Source: Phoronis pallida (taxonomy: Eukaryota > Phoronida > Phoronidae). From it: DNA of 11,909 bases. Each line of letters starts with the position of its first letter. Position 1 is the stretch's first letter. The notes beneath the pieces are model-generated. The model did not search any database and was not told the DNA's origin. It saw nothing but the letters and a program-made list of their open reading frames with translations. Position numbers and translations under genes: made by a program. This document shows positions 1 to 7,814 of the stretch, piece by piece. The stretch lies in assembly GCA_028565715.1 (NCBI GenBank), contig JAOXYC010195909.1, forward strand, positions 1 through 11,909, given 5' to 3'.

Positions 1-6
1 CAAAGG

Positions 7-58
7 TTTGTTTACATTTTTTCAAAACAATTGCAAATTTTACCAAATTGTAAACAAA
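7..58. repeat. Short hairpin in ATG2 intron 1
   Basis: TTTGTTTACA at 7-16 is the exact reverse complement of TGTAAACAAA at 49-58, with an AT-rich loop of 32 bases between. It may be the edge of a small foldback element cut by the window boundary, or chance in AT-rich DNA. Confidence 0.4.
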
Positions 59-366
59 GTATAAATTTCAAAATTGTGAAACTAATTTGTTTCCAGTGAC
101 TGTTCGCATTGATGCAAGCAGATGTTATTGTTGAAAATCAATGAAAACCAGCAATTATACCCCCTTTAATGTTAGAATATCAGCTTTCAAACACTTTTCC
201 ATACATATTTCTTTTGTATTTCATCACCAACATGAAAATGCACCCTGTAAGCCAACATAGTATTAATACCATTTTTTGTCAAGCCTGCTGAACTGAACCG
301 AAGAACCGAACTGTTCCACCCCTAGTGAATATTGAAATTTACTGAAAGTAAACTAGCAATTATTGA

Positions 367-388
367 TACCAACTCTAAATTCATAAAA
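367..388 (+). repeat. 22 bp direct repeat, copy 1 (copy 2 at 699-720)
   Basis: The 22 bases at 367-388 and at 699-720 differ at one position; both contain TCTAAATTCATAAAA. They lie 332 bases apart in the ATG2 intron, upstream of the SINE. They may be remnants of a dispersed repeat or a local duplication. Confidence 0.5.
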
Positions 389-759
389 TAATTGAAAAGC
401 ATACCTTGCAGACACATATGGTTGTTGGATTGAGTAACAATTACCAAAAATTTGCTGAATAGAAGTTTTTTATTCTCTTTAAAAAGTATTTTGAAAGTCC
501 TTACCAATGACAAAATTTGGCAACCATTGTTATTGTATACTGGTTTATCGTCTATTTTAATACATTTGAGGTGTTTTGTCATTTTCTATTTTCTATCATT
601 ACAGTCACCTGACCATAATTAAAATACCAAAACCTTGATTTTGATAGGCCAAACAATCTATGTACGATAAAACTGAAAATAAAATGCCACGTATTCAGTA
701 CCAAATCTAAATTCATAAAAGCACACATTAAAACAAAAATAAGAATATAATTTGAAGGA

Positions 760-910
760 TAAGGACTGGTGGCCTCATGGTCAGCACAGAAGACTGCAAT
801 GCGCAAGACCCGGGTTCGATTCCAAGGGTGCCAGGTGCACTCCAGTCTATAGTCATGAGGTTTCTGAAGTTTTCCCATTACCTCCCTTAGTTATAGTGTT
901 GTGACACAAT
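760..910 (+). repeat. tRNA-derived SINE-like element
   Basis: The element has RNA polymerase III type 2 promoter boxes in the plus direction. An A-box-like TGGCCTCATGG lies at 770-780, and a perfect B box GGTTCGATTCC at 813-823, about 32 bases downstream. The tRNA fold is degenerate: the bases expected to form the acceptor stem (around 768-775 and 829-835) do not pair well, so this is not a functional tRNA gene. A tRNA-unrelated body follows up to roughly 910. Both ends are approximate and I found no clear target duplication. It is antisense to ATG2 within its first intron. Confidence 0.65.
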
Positions 911-1013
911 ACTCAATCTGATGAGTGCAGTGATTAAACTGAAAATGAAAAAGGAGAAAAGAACGATTCAAGACAACAAAAACATAATCAGACGAAACAA
1001 TATAACGTAATAC

Positions 1014-1181
1014 CCCAACATCCAACTGCACATCGTGAATGGTCCCTTTCCCATTGTAAATATCAACACTCAGCTGATCAAGTGTCAATTTTTCTTTCAG
1101 AAAGTTGCCCAGATAATGCTGCAGAAGATATCTGCATGCCCTCTTTTTGATGGAATCAGACCACGGGAAATACCAGGGCAT
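1014..1181 (-). CDS. ATG2: ATG2 autophagy lipid-transfer protein, first coding exon (partial gene)
   Basis: This exon encodes the first 56 residues of an ATG2-family protein (vertebrate ATG2A/ATG2B). ATG2 is a rod-shaped protein that moves phospholipid from the ER to the growing autophagosome membrane, working with WIPI proteins and ATG9. The start MPWYFPWSDSIKKR, followed by CRYLLQHYLGNFL and LTLDQLSVDIYNGKG, is the hallmark chorein N-terminal region shared by ATG2 and VPS13; the MPW start and SIKKRACRYLL resemble ATG2B as I recall it. The ATG at 1181-1179 has A at -3. The exon ends after a GGG codon at 1014, and GTATTA (1013-1008) is the 5' splice site, phase 0. The next exon is not visible in 1-1013, so the gene continues beyond the left edge; full-length family members are roughly 1,900-2,100 aa. 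At the last codon Gly stands where vertebrate proteins have Trp, by my recollection. It is divergent from VPS72. Confidence 0.93.
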
Positions 1182-1509
1182 TTTGGCAATCGCATGTGAT
1201 TCTCTGCAGTCAATCGGAGTAGATATGGAAGATTTTGGAGTGCATTATCATGATCGTGTGTTTCTCCATTTCTGCATCCAAAATAAATCTGACGTCACAT
1301 GTGGAAGTTCACCAATGTTTTATTCAGGTTATAAAATGTGATCGAAATAAGAAACGTTATGTATTTTCTTGTAAAGGGTTTTTTTTAAACAAAAATTCAT
1401 TGAAAATGAAAAGAATTGCTAGTTTTGATTATGTACTGGTGGCAAATACTTCATAACGTAGTCTGAACAATAGAATTAATTGTCTTTTAATCGAAATAAT
1501 TAGTCACTA

Positions 1510-1521
1510 CTTCCGCTTCCG
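1510..1521 (-). promoter_or_regulatory. Tandem ETS/GABP-like motif, candidate ATG2 promoter element
   Basis: CTTCCGCTTCCG on the plus strand reads as two adjacent CGGAAG motifs on the minus strand, the core bound by ETS factors such as GABP. Such sites are common at TATA-less housekeeping promoters. The position, about 330 bases upstream of the ATG2 start codon, fits a proximal promoter. The role is inferred from motif and position alone. Confidence 0.35.
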
Positions 1522-1757
1522 TTTCACCGGGAGCTCAAAAAATTATTGTTCTTCAAAAATTCCCTGGTTAAGTTGATTTCTTGAAGGTAAAGCACAACTT
1601 TAACTGTGTTTGTACAATTCATCTGATAGAGTACTTAAAAACCCCTGTTCAAAGCTAGGGTGTGGCCTTGTTGACTTCCAGTTTCCAAGTCCACGTCTTT
1701 CTCAGTTTCTGTTTTCACATTGGAGTCATTCAGTCATTGAGATTGACAAACATTGGA

Positions 1758-2234
1758 TAGGGCAAGTGCCTTAATTTCGTCAGGGTCCCTAATTTCGCCA
1801 CCCCGCTAGTTATGTATGAAGGAAAGATTGATACATTACCAAAATTTCCACGATGATAAAAAATAGCAAAGCTGTTTTGACTTGCTATGAACCGGGAGTT
1901 TTCGAACGTTACAATCATGCGGAAAACGCCAAGTTTTAAAAAGTAGGTCAATTTTGCGAAACACACCATGATTTTGATAGTATCTCATTACTTTTTGTTT
2001 GAATTCACACCCTGCACGTTCTTGCACGTGCAGCATCGCGTGCAGCACCGCACGCAACGTGGGAAAGGTCGGGAAAAGTCAAGGTTGGTCAAGGTGAACG
2101 GGTGTGCATGTGCGCAGCGAAGCGCGGGTTACAGAGCTAGTACATGTATATAAATATTCCACGATGGTGATGCTGTTTTTGAAGAATTTAGATAATAGTT
2201 TGTTTACCCTGATGAAATTAGGGCACTTACCCTA
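1758..2234. mobile_element. 477 bp element with 29 bp terminal inverted repeats (MITE-like)
   Basis: The 29 bases at 1758-1786 match the reverse complement of 2206-2234 at 26 of 29 positions. Both arms contain AAGTGCC and end at CAGGGT. The interior has no credible coding sequence and turns GC-richer at about 2010-2130. Next to the left arm, part of the end is repeated directly (TAATTTCG at 1772-1779 and again about 1790-1797). The structure fits a non-autonomous DNA transposon. I could not define a target-site duplication. It sits between ATG2 and VPS72 and may have brought in or displaced regulatory sequence. Confidence 0.7.
2023..2032. promoter_or_regulatory. Palindromic E-box (TGCACGTGCA)
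   Basis: A perfect 10 bp palindrome centred on CACGTG (2025-2030) lies in a cluster of GCACG/CGTGC words at about 2012-2055. CACGTG is bound by bHLH-ZIP factors including the MYC/MAX and TFEB/MITF families. The flanks do not match the full lysosomal CLEAR consensus (GTCACGTGAC). Any role in controlling ATG2 or VPS72 is inference from position. Confidence 0.3.
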
Positions 2235-2460
2235 GCAAAATTTTTCAAACTCGTTGGGTTTTCGATTGTAAGGAACTAAGGAACAAGTCAGCTTGTTTCA
2301 TTAATTGGTTAAAAATGTAGCAGTAACATTTATCAAAATAGATGATATAAAATGAGTTCAGTTGTCTTACATATTCCTCAATGGATGTGTACTGAAGTTG
2401 TTTATGCATGAAAAAAATCTAACCCAACTTTAAAAATCTTTTTCACTATTAGTATTTTTC

Positions 2461-2462
2461 AG
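2461..2462 (+). promoter_or_regulatory. 3' splice site of a VPS72 5' UTR intron
   Basis: A pyrimidine-rich stretch ending TATTTTTCAG stands five bases upstream of the VPS72 ATG, with a branch-point-like CTAAC about 40 bases further up. The exon holding the start codon would begin at 2463, so the 5' UTR is spliced. The upstream non-coding exon is not identified. Confidence 0.65.
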
Positions 2463-2467
2463 TCGAT

Positions 2468-5400
2468 ATGGCTGCCACCCGGGAGAAGCGCAGCAATGCT
2501 GGAGCTAAGATGGGCAAGCTTCTGGAAGATGAGGGAGAAGATGATTTTTACAAAACTACATATGGAGGGTTTGAAGAGGTAACCAGCTCTAGTGTTTTTA
2601 ACATTATATTTAAACTGTTGGACGTTAATTAATAACCTGACTTATATATAAACTGATGTAAATTATGATTCATCCAGGAAGTATGATGATGTGTAGTTAT
2701 TAATCTGGTCTGCTGGACTCACCAATTTATATTTCACGATGGTTTCAATGTCTCATCCCGACTTCTTCATCAGACGATTGCAGAATGACTGATTTGACCC
2801 TAGGCATGGTAAATCCGTCAGTCAGTCATCAGCAGCCATCATGATGAAGAAGTCGGGATGAGACTTTGAAACCGTCATGAAATATAAATTGGCGAGTCCA
2901 GCTGACCAGATTAATAACTACACATCATCTGACTTGTATAAACTGACAGTAATAAGTGGAACTCTTTTGTTGAAATGAGTAACTAAACTGATGTCCAGTT
3001 GTTGACTTGCAATGTTTATATCAATATCCTGTTTATTTTTAGGAAGTAAACGATGATGACTTTGAATCGGATCAGGAGTCGGGAAGTGATGATTCTGACT
3101 CGGATATTGATTACTCAGAGAATGATGAAGTCAAAAGTGACCAAGAAGATGATGAACCAAAACGAAAGAGAGGAGTTTTCACCAAGGCTTATAAGGTTGG
3201 AATGATTTAAAGTCCTACTATTTAGTAAACCGATGATTTTAACTTTTTTCTCAATAACAGTAGATAAACATACGTTCCCACTGAATATAAAGAATTAAAA
3301 AACCACATCTCAAAGACAAAACAATGATGTTGATCAAAATTCTCTGACAGCCCAATAGATCATTTATTGCTCTAGGACTTTCCTGCCTTTTGTCGTACTA
3401 GTTTTCATTTGCGTGCAATTTAAGGGTCTATTTACAGTATGCGCCATTCCAACAGTATCTCTAGTAAGATGTGAAAAAGAAATTCTGTTATATTCACCAG
3501 TTTTTGCCTAGGGCGTTATTATCATTCAATGGGAATTCCAAAAATCAAAAAGTGAGCAAATTTGAAAAAAAAATTGAAGTGGATGTTTGTGAGACACAAG
3601 TCGCTTTATGTCAAGAAATAGAAAAAAACTCTATATTATGCTTGATTTTTTTTAGGAACCTGTCAAGAAAAAAGTAAAAGCTGAAGAGAAACCAAGTACA
3701 AAGACGACAGAACCGAAGCCAAAGAAAACCAAAACAAAGTCAACTGTACAAATCTACCATAGTCATAGTCATTCAGGTTCATTTTGTTCTTAAGTTACTA
3801 AATCTATGTTAAACCATTCAAACATTTTTTAAAAGTGTTCATATCTTCAGGTGATGTAAACGTTGGGCCTATGAAAGCAGTCAAAAAGTTAAAAACTCTG
3901 TAAACAAGGTTTTTGAGAAAAAGGAATAAAAAACACTGTTTCAGTTGACAGAGTTTTATCTTGCTTGTTTATCTATTTTTTCTGAAAATAATCACAAAAT
4001 CTTTTCAACTACTCTAAAAATGCAAAAGTTTTAGAAGTCATAATACCAAGTTTTACAACTTTTTATTTCTATTTAAATTTCCTGTTGTTATTAAGTTAAT
4101 TTTTGAAGACTTAATTTTTTTGTTTAAAATGATTGTAATTTAATCTATGCTTTACATTTTCAGAAAAGAAGTCTCTGAGGCGTTCAACAGCACAGAAATC
4201 CAAGGAGATTGAGCGGAGGGTTAAGGAACGTGAGGTTCGGCAAAAACATATGAAAGACATTGCTGCCAAAAAGAATGTAGCGGAAGTGCGAAGACTAACA
4301 CAGGAAGAATTATTAGCGGAGGCAGAACTCACTGAACAGATTAATCTCCAGTCCTTGGGTAAAACATTCTTGATAATGTTTATCTGATAAAGGAATTGAA
4401 CAGCCCAAATTCATAAATGCTAATATACTCAAATTGTCCAGTCCATAGGACTAAGAAGTAAGGAAGTCAAAACCTTGCCATCTGTTGGTTCTTTTTATTC
4501 TACGCATTAATTTTATGTTTAAGAAGCAGATCAGTAATGCATATTCTGAATCATACTCTGATTCAATCAATATTTCAACCTCAACCCTCAATGACATGCA
4601 TTCTCTCATTCTTCACATGTTCATAGAAAACTACCGAAGACTTGAACTAGAGAAGAAGAAGAACAGAGCTCAGAAGCAGGTTTACCGTGGACCAATCATA
4701 CGTTACCATTCCATGACCATGCCTCTGATAGAAGAACTGCCAACAGAGGTCAACATTGATGTGGATGGATCAACGTATGTATTCACCCGGTTGTTTCACA
4801 TTGCACATGATTGAAATAACTGTTCAAGATTGTACCATGAAACTTGCACAATTGTCACTCGACATATACAGTGGTTTGTTGATGACAAATGTTGATATCC
4901 AAATAATGCTTATAAATATTAATCACAAATTCTGTTTCACAACCCTCTAGGTGTATGGTCACTATAAGGTTGTGAAGCATGTCAGGACATTTAAAAATGT
5001 CCAGACATGCTTCACAACCTTATAGTGACCATGCACCTAGAGGGTTGTGAAACGTCTTTTAAGTTGAAGACTGTCATATTTTGTTTTATTCTATTAGTAG
5101 GAATTAAAGCATTGGGGTACTTCATACTTTATTGAAATAAATATCAATTGCCTGTATAGATTACATATAAAGCTCTGTTGTACCCCTGACCTGAACGTTT
5201 ATATTTTTCAGAGACATATCCAAGACACCCAAACCTGTTGACAGTTCTGACAAGTGTTCAAGGACATTTATAACATTTACTGACGAGAAAAACTTTAAAG
5301 AAGTGTTCAATCACAAAAGAATGAGACCACCAACTAAGCAGTATTGTCCAATCACAAGACTTTCTGCTAAATATTTCGATCCTATAACATTGACCCCATA

Positions 5401-5497
5401 TGCAAATGCACAGGCATTCAAATTTCTTCGGGATAAATACAATCAGTTGCAGAATCAGCAAAGTGTCAAGAAACATGTTGAAGTGAAAACAGTGTAA
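2468..5497 (+). CDS. VPS72: VPS72 / YL1 histone H2A.Z chaperone (complete, 6 coding exons, 337 aa)
   Basis: VPS72 (YL1, yeast Swc2) is a nuclear subunit of SRCAP/SWR1 and TIP60/EP400 that binds H2A.Z-H2B and helps load it into chromatin. Coding exons are 2468-2578, 3043-3195, 3656-3776, 4164-4358, 4627-4774 and 5212-5497. All introns are GT-AG, the phases agree (0,0,1,1,2) and the sum is 1,014 bases, ending TAA at 5495-5497. Residues 25-37 (DDFYKTTYGGFEE) and the acidic Asp/Glu/Ser stretch to about residue 77 are the H2A.Z-binding region. Residues 78-128 are Lys-rich and basic. Residues 129-212 are a charged helical region with RRLTQEELL. GPIIRYHS lies at 215-222. The YL1_C domain spans about 258-318 (CSRTFITFTD, YCPITR, DPITLTPYANAQAFK). 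The length is close to human VPS72 (364 aa). The start aligns with the family start and has G at -3 and +4. Introns 1 and 5 hold large hairpins. No broken or missing segment is seen. Confidence 0.95.
2637..2958. repeat. Foldback element with partial flanking direct repeats, VPS72 intron 1
   Basis: The inverted arms are 2685-2772 and 2842-2929, 88 bases each, paired with only a few mismatches over a 69-base centre. The centre itself can pair partly (ATGACTGATTT against AAATCCGTCAGTCAGTCAT). Beyond the arms, 2637-2662 and 2929-2954 are alike in direct orientation (CTGACTT, then TATA, AACTGA and GTAA), longer than the usual short target duplication of a DNA transposon. The arms encode nothing recognisable. 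If transcribed with the intron they would form a long hairpin RNA. Confidence 0.75.
4934..5053. repeat. Near-perfect 120 bp palindrome in VPS72 intron 5
   Basis: Positions 4934-4993 are the reverse complement of 4994-5053 with only three exceptions: one G-T type mismatch (4954/5033), one A/A (4984/5003) and the central A/A. There is effectively no loop. The interior word GGTTGTGAA recurs near each arm end, so each arm also holds a short internal repeat. It is the most intact inverted repeat in the window, which points to a recent insertion or to active maintenance. It is either a compact palindromic MITE or a precursor of a hairpin RNA; the sequence alone cannot decide. It lies 158 bases from the exon 6 acceptor. 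Confidence 0.85.
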
Positions 5498-5603
5498 GGA
5501 AAAGATCAAGTTATGTTCATTCAGTTCAAAATACTGCAGTGAGAAAGAGCCACCTAGTTGATGACAGAAATTGTACCTTACCAGTGATTTTGACAACCTG
5601 CAA

Positions 5604-5609
5604 AATATA
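5604..5609 (+). promoter_or_regulatory. Candidate VPS72 polyadenylation signal (AATATA)
   Basis: AATATA, a known weaker variant of AATAAA, lies about 107 bases after the VPS72 stop codon. No canonical AATAAA is seen between the stop and the tandem repeats that start at 5699. It is weak because AT-rich sequence gives such words by chance. Confidence 0.3.
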
Positions 5610-5698
5610 TAATTTGTTAATACTGAAAAAATGTACTTTGCTTTTTATGCATCCACATGTGGTCGCATATTGTAGGTAGCCTGTCGGTCCGTCCGTCC

Positions 5699-6230
5699 AC
5701 AATTTCTTGTTCACACTTTTTCTTGAAAACCGTTCAACGGACTTTGACGAAACTTGTCACACATCTTCCTTAGGTCAATGCGCTCGCACCGGTTGCTTTT
5801 CGGGGCGTCTTGTCAACCTTAACTCCCCCTAGTGTCGGACATCCATAATTGCTTGTTCAAACTTTTAACGGATTTTGACGAAACTTGGCACACATGTTCC
5901 CAAGGTCAATGCGCTCGCACCAGTTGGTTTTCGGGGCGTCACGTCAACCCTAACTCCCCCTAATGGCAGAATTAGTTCTTAAATTGACAATTGCTTGTTC
6001 ACACTTTTTTGAAAACCTTTCAACAGATTTTGATGAAACTTGGCACACATGTTCCTTGGGTCAATGCGCCTACACCAGTCGCTTTTCGGGTTGTCACGTC
6101 TTCCCTAACACCCCCGGGTGGCAGAATAAGTTCGGAAATCAACAATTGCTTATTCACACTTTTCTTCGAAATCCTCTTGACTAATTTTGATAAAACTTGG
6201 CACGCACATTCCTTATTCCAAAACTGGAAT
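5699..6230. repeat. Tandem repeat, about 3.6 copies of a 142-155 bp unit
   Basis: Units start at about 5699, 5845, 5987 and 6142; the last stops near 6230 after about 90 bases. Each opens with AATTGCTTGTTCACACTT or a close form and continues with TTTGACGAAACTTGGCACAC, TTCC, GGTCAATGCGC, TTTTCGGG, then CTAACTCCCCCTA. The units differ from each other by substitutions and short gaps, so the array is not freshly amplified. An array like this beside a short microsatellite-like run recalls the core repeats of Helitron-like elements in bivalves, which I offer as a possibility only. No transposase or Helitron end was identified. Confidence 0.85.
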
Positions 6231-6325
6231 GACCACTTTCTCAATTTTAATTGTATTTATTTACTGTAAAATTGGATGAGTAATTAGCGTCTAATAGACT
6301 CATATCACGAAGACGACATTTTGAA

Positions 6326-6440
6326 TCAAAATCGAGGTTTGCACTCAGAACAATGCAACTTGCGCATGTTTACGTATGTGCAATGAAATGCAACCTGTGC
6401 AGCAAATGATTGTACTTCCTAGATGCAAACCTCACTTTGA
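6326..6440. repeat. 115 bp element with about 17 bp inverted ends
   Basis: The 18 bases at 6326-6343 are close to the reverse complement of 6424-6440, sharing AGGTTTGCA / TGCAAACCT and TCAAA / TTTGA. Between them are repeated ATGCAAC words (6354 and 6388 regions) and TGCGCATG. It is probably an old small foldback element; divergence is higher than in the VPS72 intron hairpins. Confidence 0.5.
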
Positions 6441-6767
6441 TGACTGATAATAGGGATTGCGCATGACTGAGAGTATTTAGGGCTATTTCAGTAAAAAAGA
6501 TATGGGGAAAAGGGGAAGGCATCTTTTAAGATTAAGATGCATGGGTGGCACAAATGAAAATACATGGTGGCTTGGTATTTTTAGGGGAAAAAAAATCATT
6601 TTCTCACATTATTAGGTCATATTACAGTGTTTTTGCGCAGTTGTTATATTTCGTAACACACCCCCCCGATTATATTTCTTACATGGGCAGATCACCAACA
6701 ATGTATCACTTCGCATACAATATTTCTTTAAAAGTGTGCCCTTGGCCTTGCGCTATGAAACAGCGTT

Positions 6768-6827
6768 CAAAGCTAGAACATGATCACCTTGAACATGCGC
6801 GTTCTAAAACATGATTACGGTGAACGC
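6768..6827. repeat. Imperfect short tandem duplication
   Basis: Two adjacent segments of about 30 bases are alike: AGAACATGATCACCTTGAAC followed by ATGCGCG, and TAAAACATGATTACGGTGAAC followed by GCGACG. It holds no gene; it may be a decayed local duplication. Confidence 0.4.
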
Positions 6828-6955
6828 GACGACAGACTCACGACGTGTGATTCGAACCGAAGTTGTCAACAAATGTTATAAGATATAATGTTTATTTTGC
6901 CGAAAAAAAACAAATTACGTGTTTTTGGTTGCTTGTGAAGATAATGTGAGAAAAC

Positions 6956-7099
6956 GGTTCCTTATCTCGGCCAGATGTCATCATGAATTTCTTATACTCG
7001 GTCATAATAATCTTTACCTCGGCAAAGCCTCGGTAAAGATTAGAATACCAACCCTCTTATAAGAAAATTCATGACGACATCCAACCTTGACTAGGAACC
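6956..7099. repeat. 144 bp foldback element
   Basis: GGTTCC at 6956-6961 pairs with GGAACC at 7094-7099. Further in, GATGTCATCATGAATTTCTTATA on the left matches the complement of the right arm, with gaps. The centre pairs well: AATCTTTACC against GGTAAAGATT around a CTCGGCAAAGCCTC loop. The mismatches suggest an older copy of a hairpin MITE. No coding content. Confidence 0.65.
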
Positions 7100-7251
7100 A
7101 GTATATAATACTCGAGTAGGTGGGTATAACATTTAATAAAAATATATGGGTGGTCTTCTATAAAGAGTAAAATCCCTTCCCCATGGGGATACCTTTTTAG
7201 CTGGGATAGCCCATATTTTTATCCCATGCTAAATTTAGATGCAAAGCAAGG

Positions 7252-7483
7252 GATATATCTGGTGATTCAGAAAAAAACATTCCAAAGTTGGAACATATTG
7301 ACACTGCAAAATCTGACTTGCAATTTTTCGTGTTTTTTTTTCCCGCGTTTTGGTGTACAGTTATCAAACTTATACCACTTACTGATAACATATTCATCTA
7401 AGCATGAGGAAAGTATTTTGTTGTTCTATTGAACAAATTTTGAGATAATTTCGGAAGGTTTTTTTCTGAATCACCCGATATAC
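7252..7483. mobile_element. 232 bp element with about 35 bp terminal inverted repeats
   Basis: The left arm (7252-7287) and the reverse complement of the right arm (7449-7483) share GGTGATTCAGAAAAAAAC followed by TTCC and AAA, with about five differences. The interior shows no gene. It fits a short non-autonomous DNA transposon; flanking target duplications could not be fixed. It lies just downstream of the 3' end of the RDEL gene. Confidence 0.65.
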
Positions 7484-7548
7484 AGCATGCACATTAGTTC
7501 ATGTATTTTAAAATATCAACAACCGTTTGCCATTAACAATAGCCATAT

Positions 7549-7554
7549 TTTATT
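7549..7554 (-). promoter_or_regulatory. Candidate polyadenylation signal of the RDEL gene (AATAAA)
   Basis: TTTATT on the plus strand reads AATAAA on the minus strand, about 260 bases after the stop codon of the RDEL gene. I saw no canonical signal closer to the stop. This would give a 3' UTR of roughly 280 bases. Confidence 0.45.
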
Positions 7555-7814
7555 ACTATAATGCTATAAAAGTATAACAAAATTCATCTAAAACAAATAC
7601 TTAACACCTGGGTAATGTAAAAAGAGATTTTTGGTTTGATAATACCTAATAAGGAATGTTGAAAACTGAGCCCAATGTTTGTTCTTATATGCCTTGTGGT
7701 TTAAATTAAATTAAACTTAATCTTGAATAAAAATTCCTTTACTATGCTACTGAATAAAAGAGGTTGTCAATGCAGAAATACGGTGGTTCTTGTGTGGTCT
7801 AACCCAGAGACTTG

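Larger units (their letters stand above)
1..1013 (-). other. Intron 1 of ATG2, incomplete at the left edge
   Basis: I see no coding exon here on either strand. The translations lack any ATG2-like sequence and the DNA is AT-rich. Contents: a short hairpin at 7-58, a 22 bp repeat pair (367-388 and 699-720, one mismatch), and a tRNA-like SINE around 760-910. The acceptor of this intron and ATG2 exon 2 must lie to the left of the window. Confidence 0.75.
1182..2467. other. Divergent ATG2/VPS72 intergenic and 5' UTR region
   Basis: This 1.3 kb separates two start codons pointing away from each other. It must contain the transcription starts of ATG2 (leftward) and, unless they lie further off, of VPS72 (rightward). 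I see no coding exon. An ETS-like tandem motif sits at 1510-1521, a TIR-bounded element fills 1758-2234, and a splice acceptor just before the VPS72 ATG shows that VPS72 has at least one upstream non-coding exon that I cannot place. No TATA box could be tied to either gene. Confidence 0.7.
5498..7814. other. Gene-free repeat region between convergent VPS72 and the RDEL gene
   Basis: No coding sequence is credible here on either strand; the longer open frames fall inside repeats. From left to right it holds the VPS72 3' end, a short CGGTCCGTCCGTCC microsatellite-like run (5685-5698), the four-copy tandem repeat (5699-6230), an inverted-repeat element (6326-6440), a stretch with local near-repeats (6765-6830), two more inverted-repeat elements (6956-7099, 7252-7483) and the 3' end of the RDEL gene. 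Confidence 0.7.

Noticed and set aside
766-840. A functional tRNA gene
   Set aside because: The B box is perfect but the acceptor and anticodon stems do not form, so it is a SINE head.
322-878. Minus-strand open frames as further ATG2 exons
   Set aside because: Their translations show no ATG2 similarity and they overlap the SINE and a repeat pair.
891-1013. Continuation of the ATG2 reading frame after residue 56
   Set aside because: The frame stays open but no longer looks like ATG2, and a GTATTA donor sits exactly where similarity ends, so this is intron.
3743-3776. Earlier donor (GTACAA at 3746) for VPS72 exon 3
   Set aside because: It would put exon 4 in a frame that meets a stop within five codons; the donor at 3777 keeps the frame.
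4111-4332. Minus-strand frame as a Ser-rich protein
   Set aside because: It is the antisense shadow of VPS72 exon 4.
4485-4626. An open frame joined upstream to VPS72 exon 5
   Set aside because: It is intron 4 read in frame with the exon. The acceptor at 4625-4626 and the phase from exon 4 give the conserved join SLENYRRL.
5991-6269. Open frames across the tandem repeats as a repeat protein
   Set aside because: The unit lengths (146, 142, 155) are not kept to multiples of three and the frames break between units.
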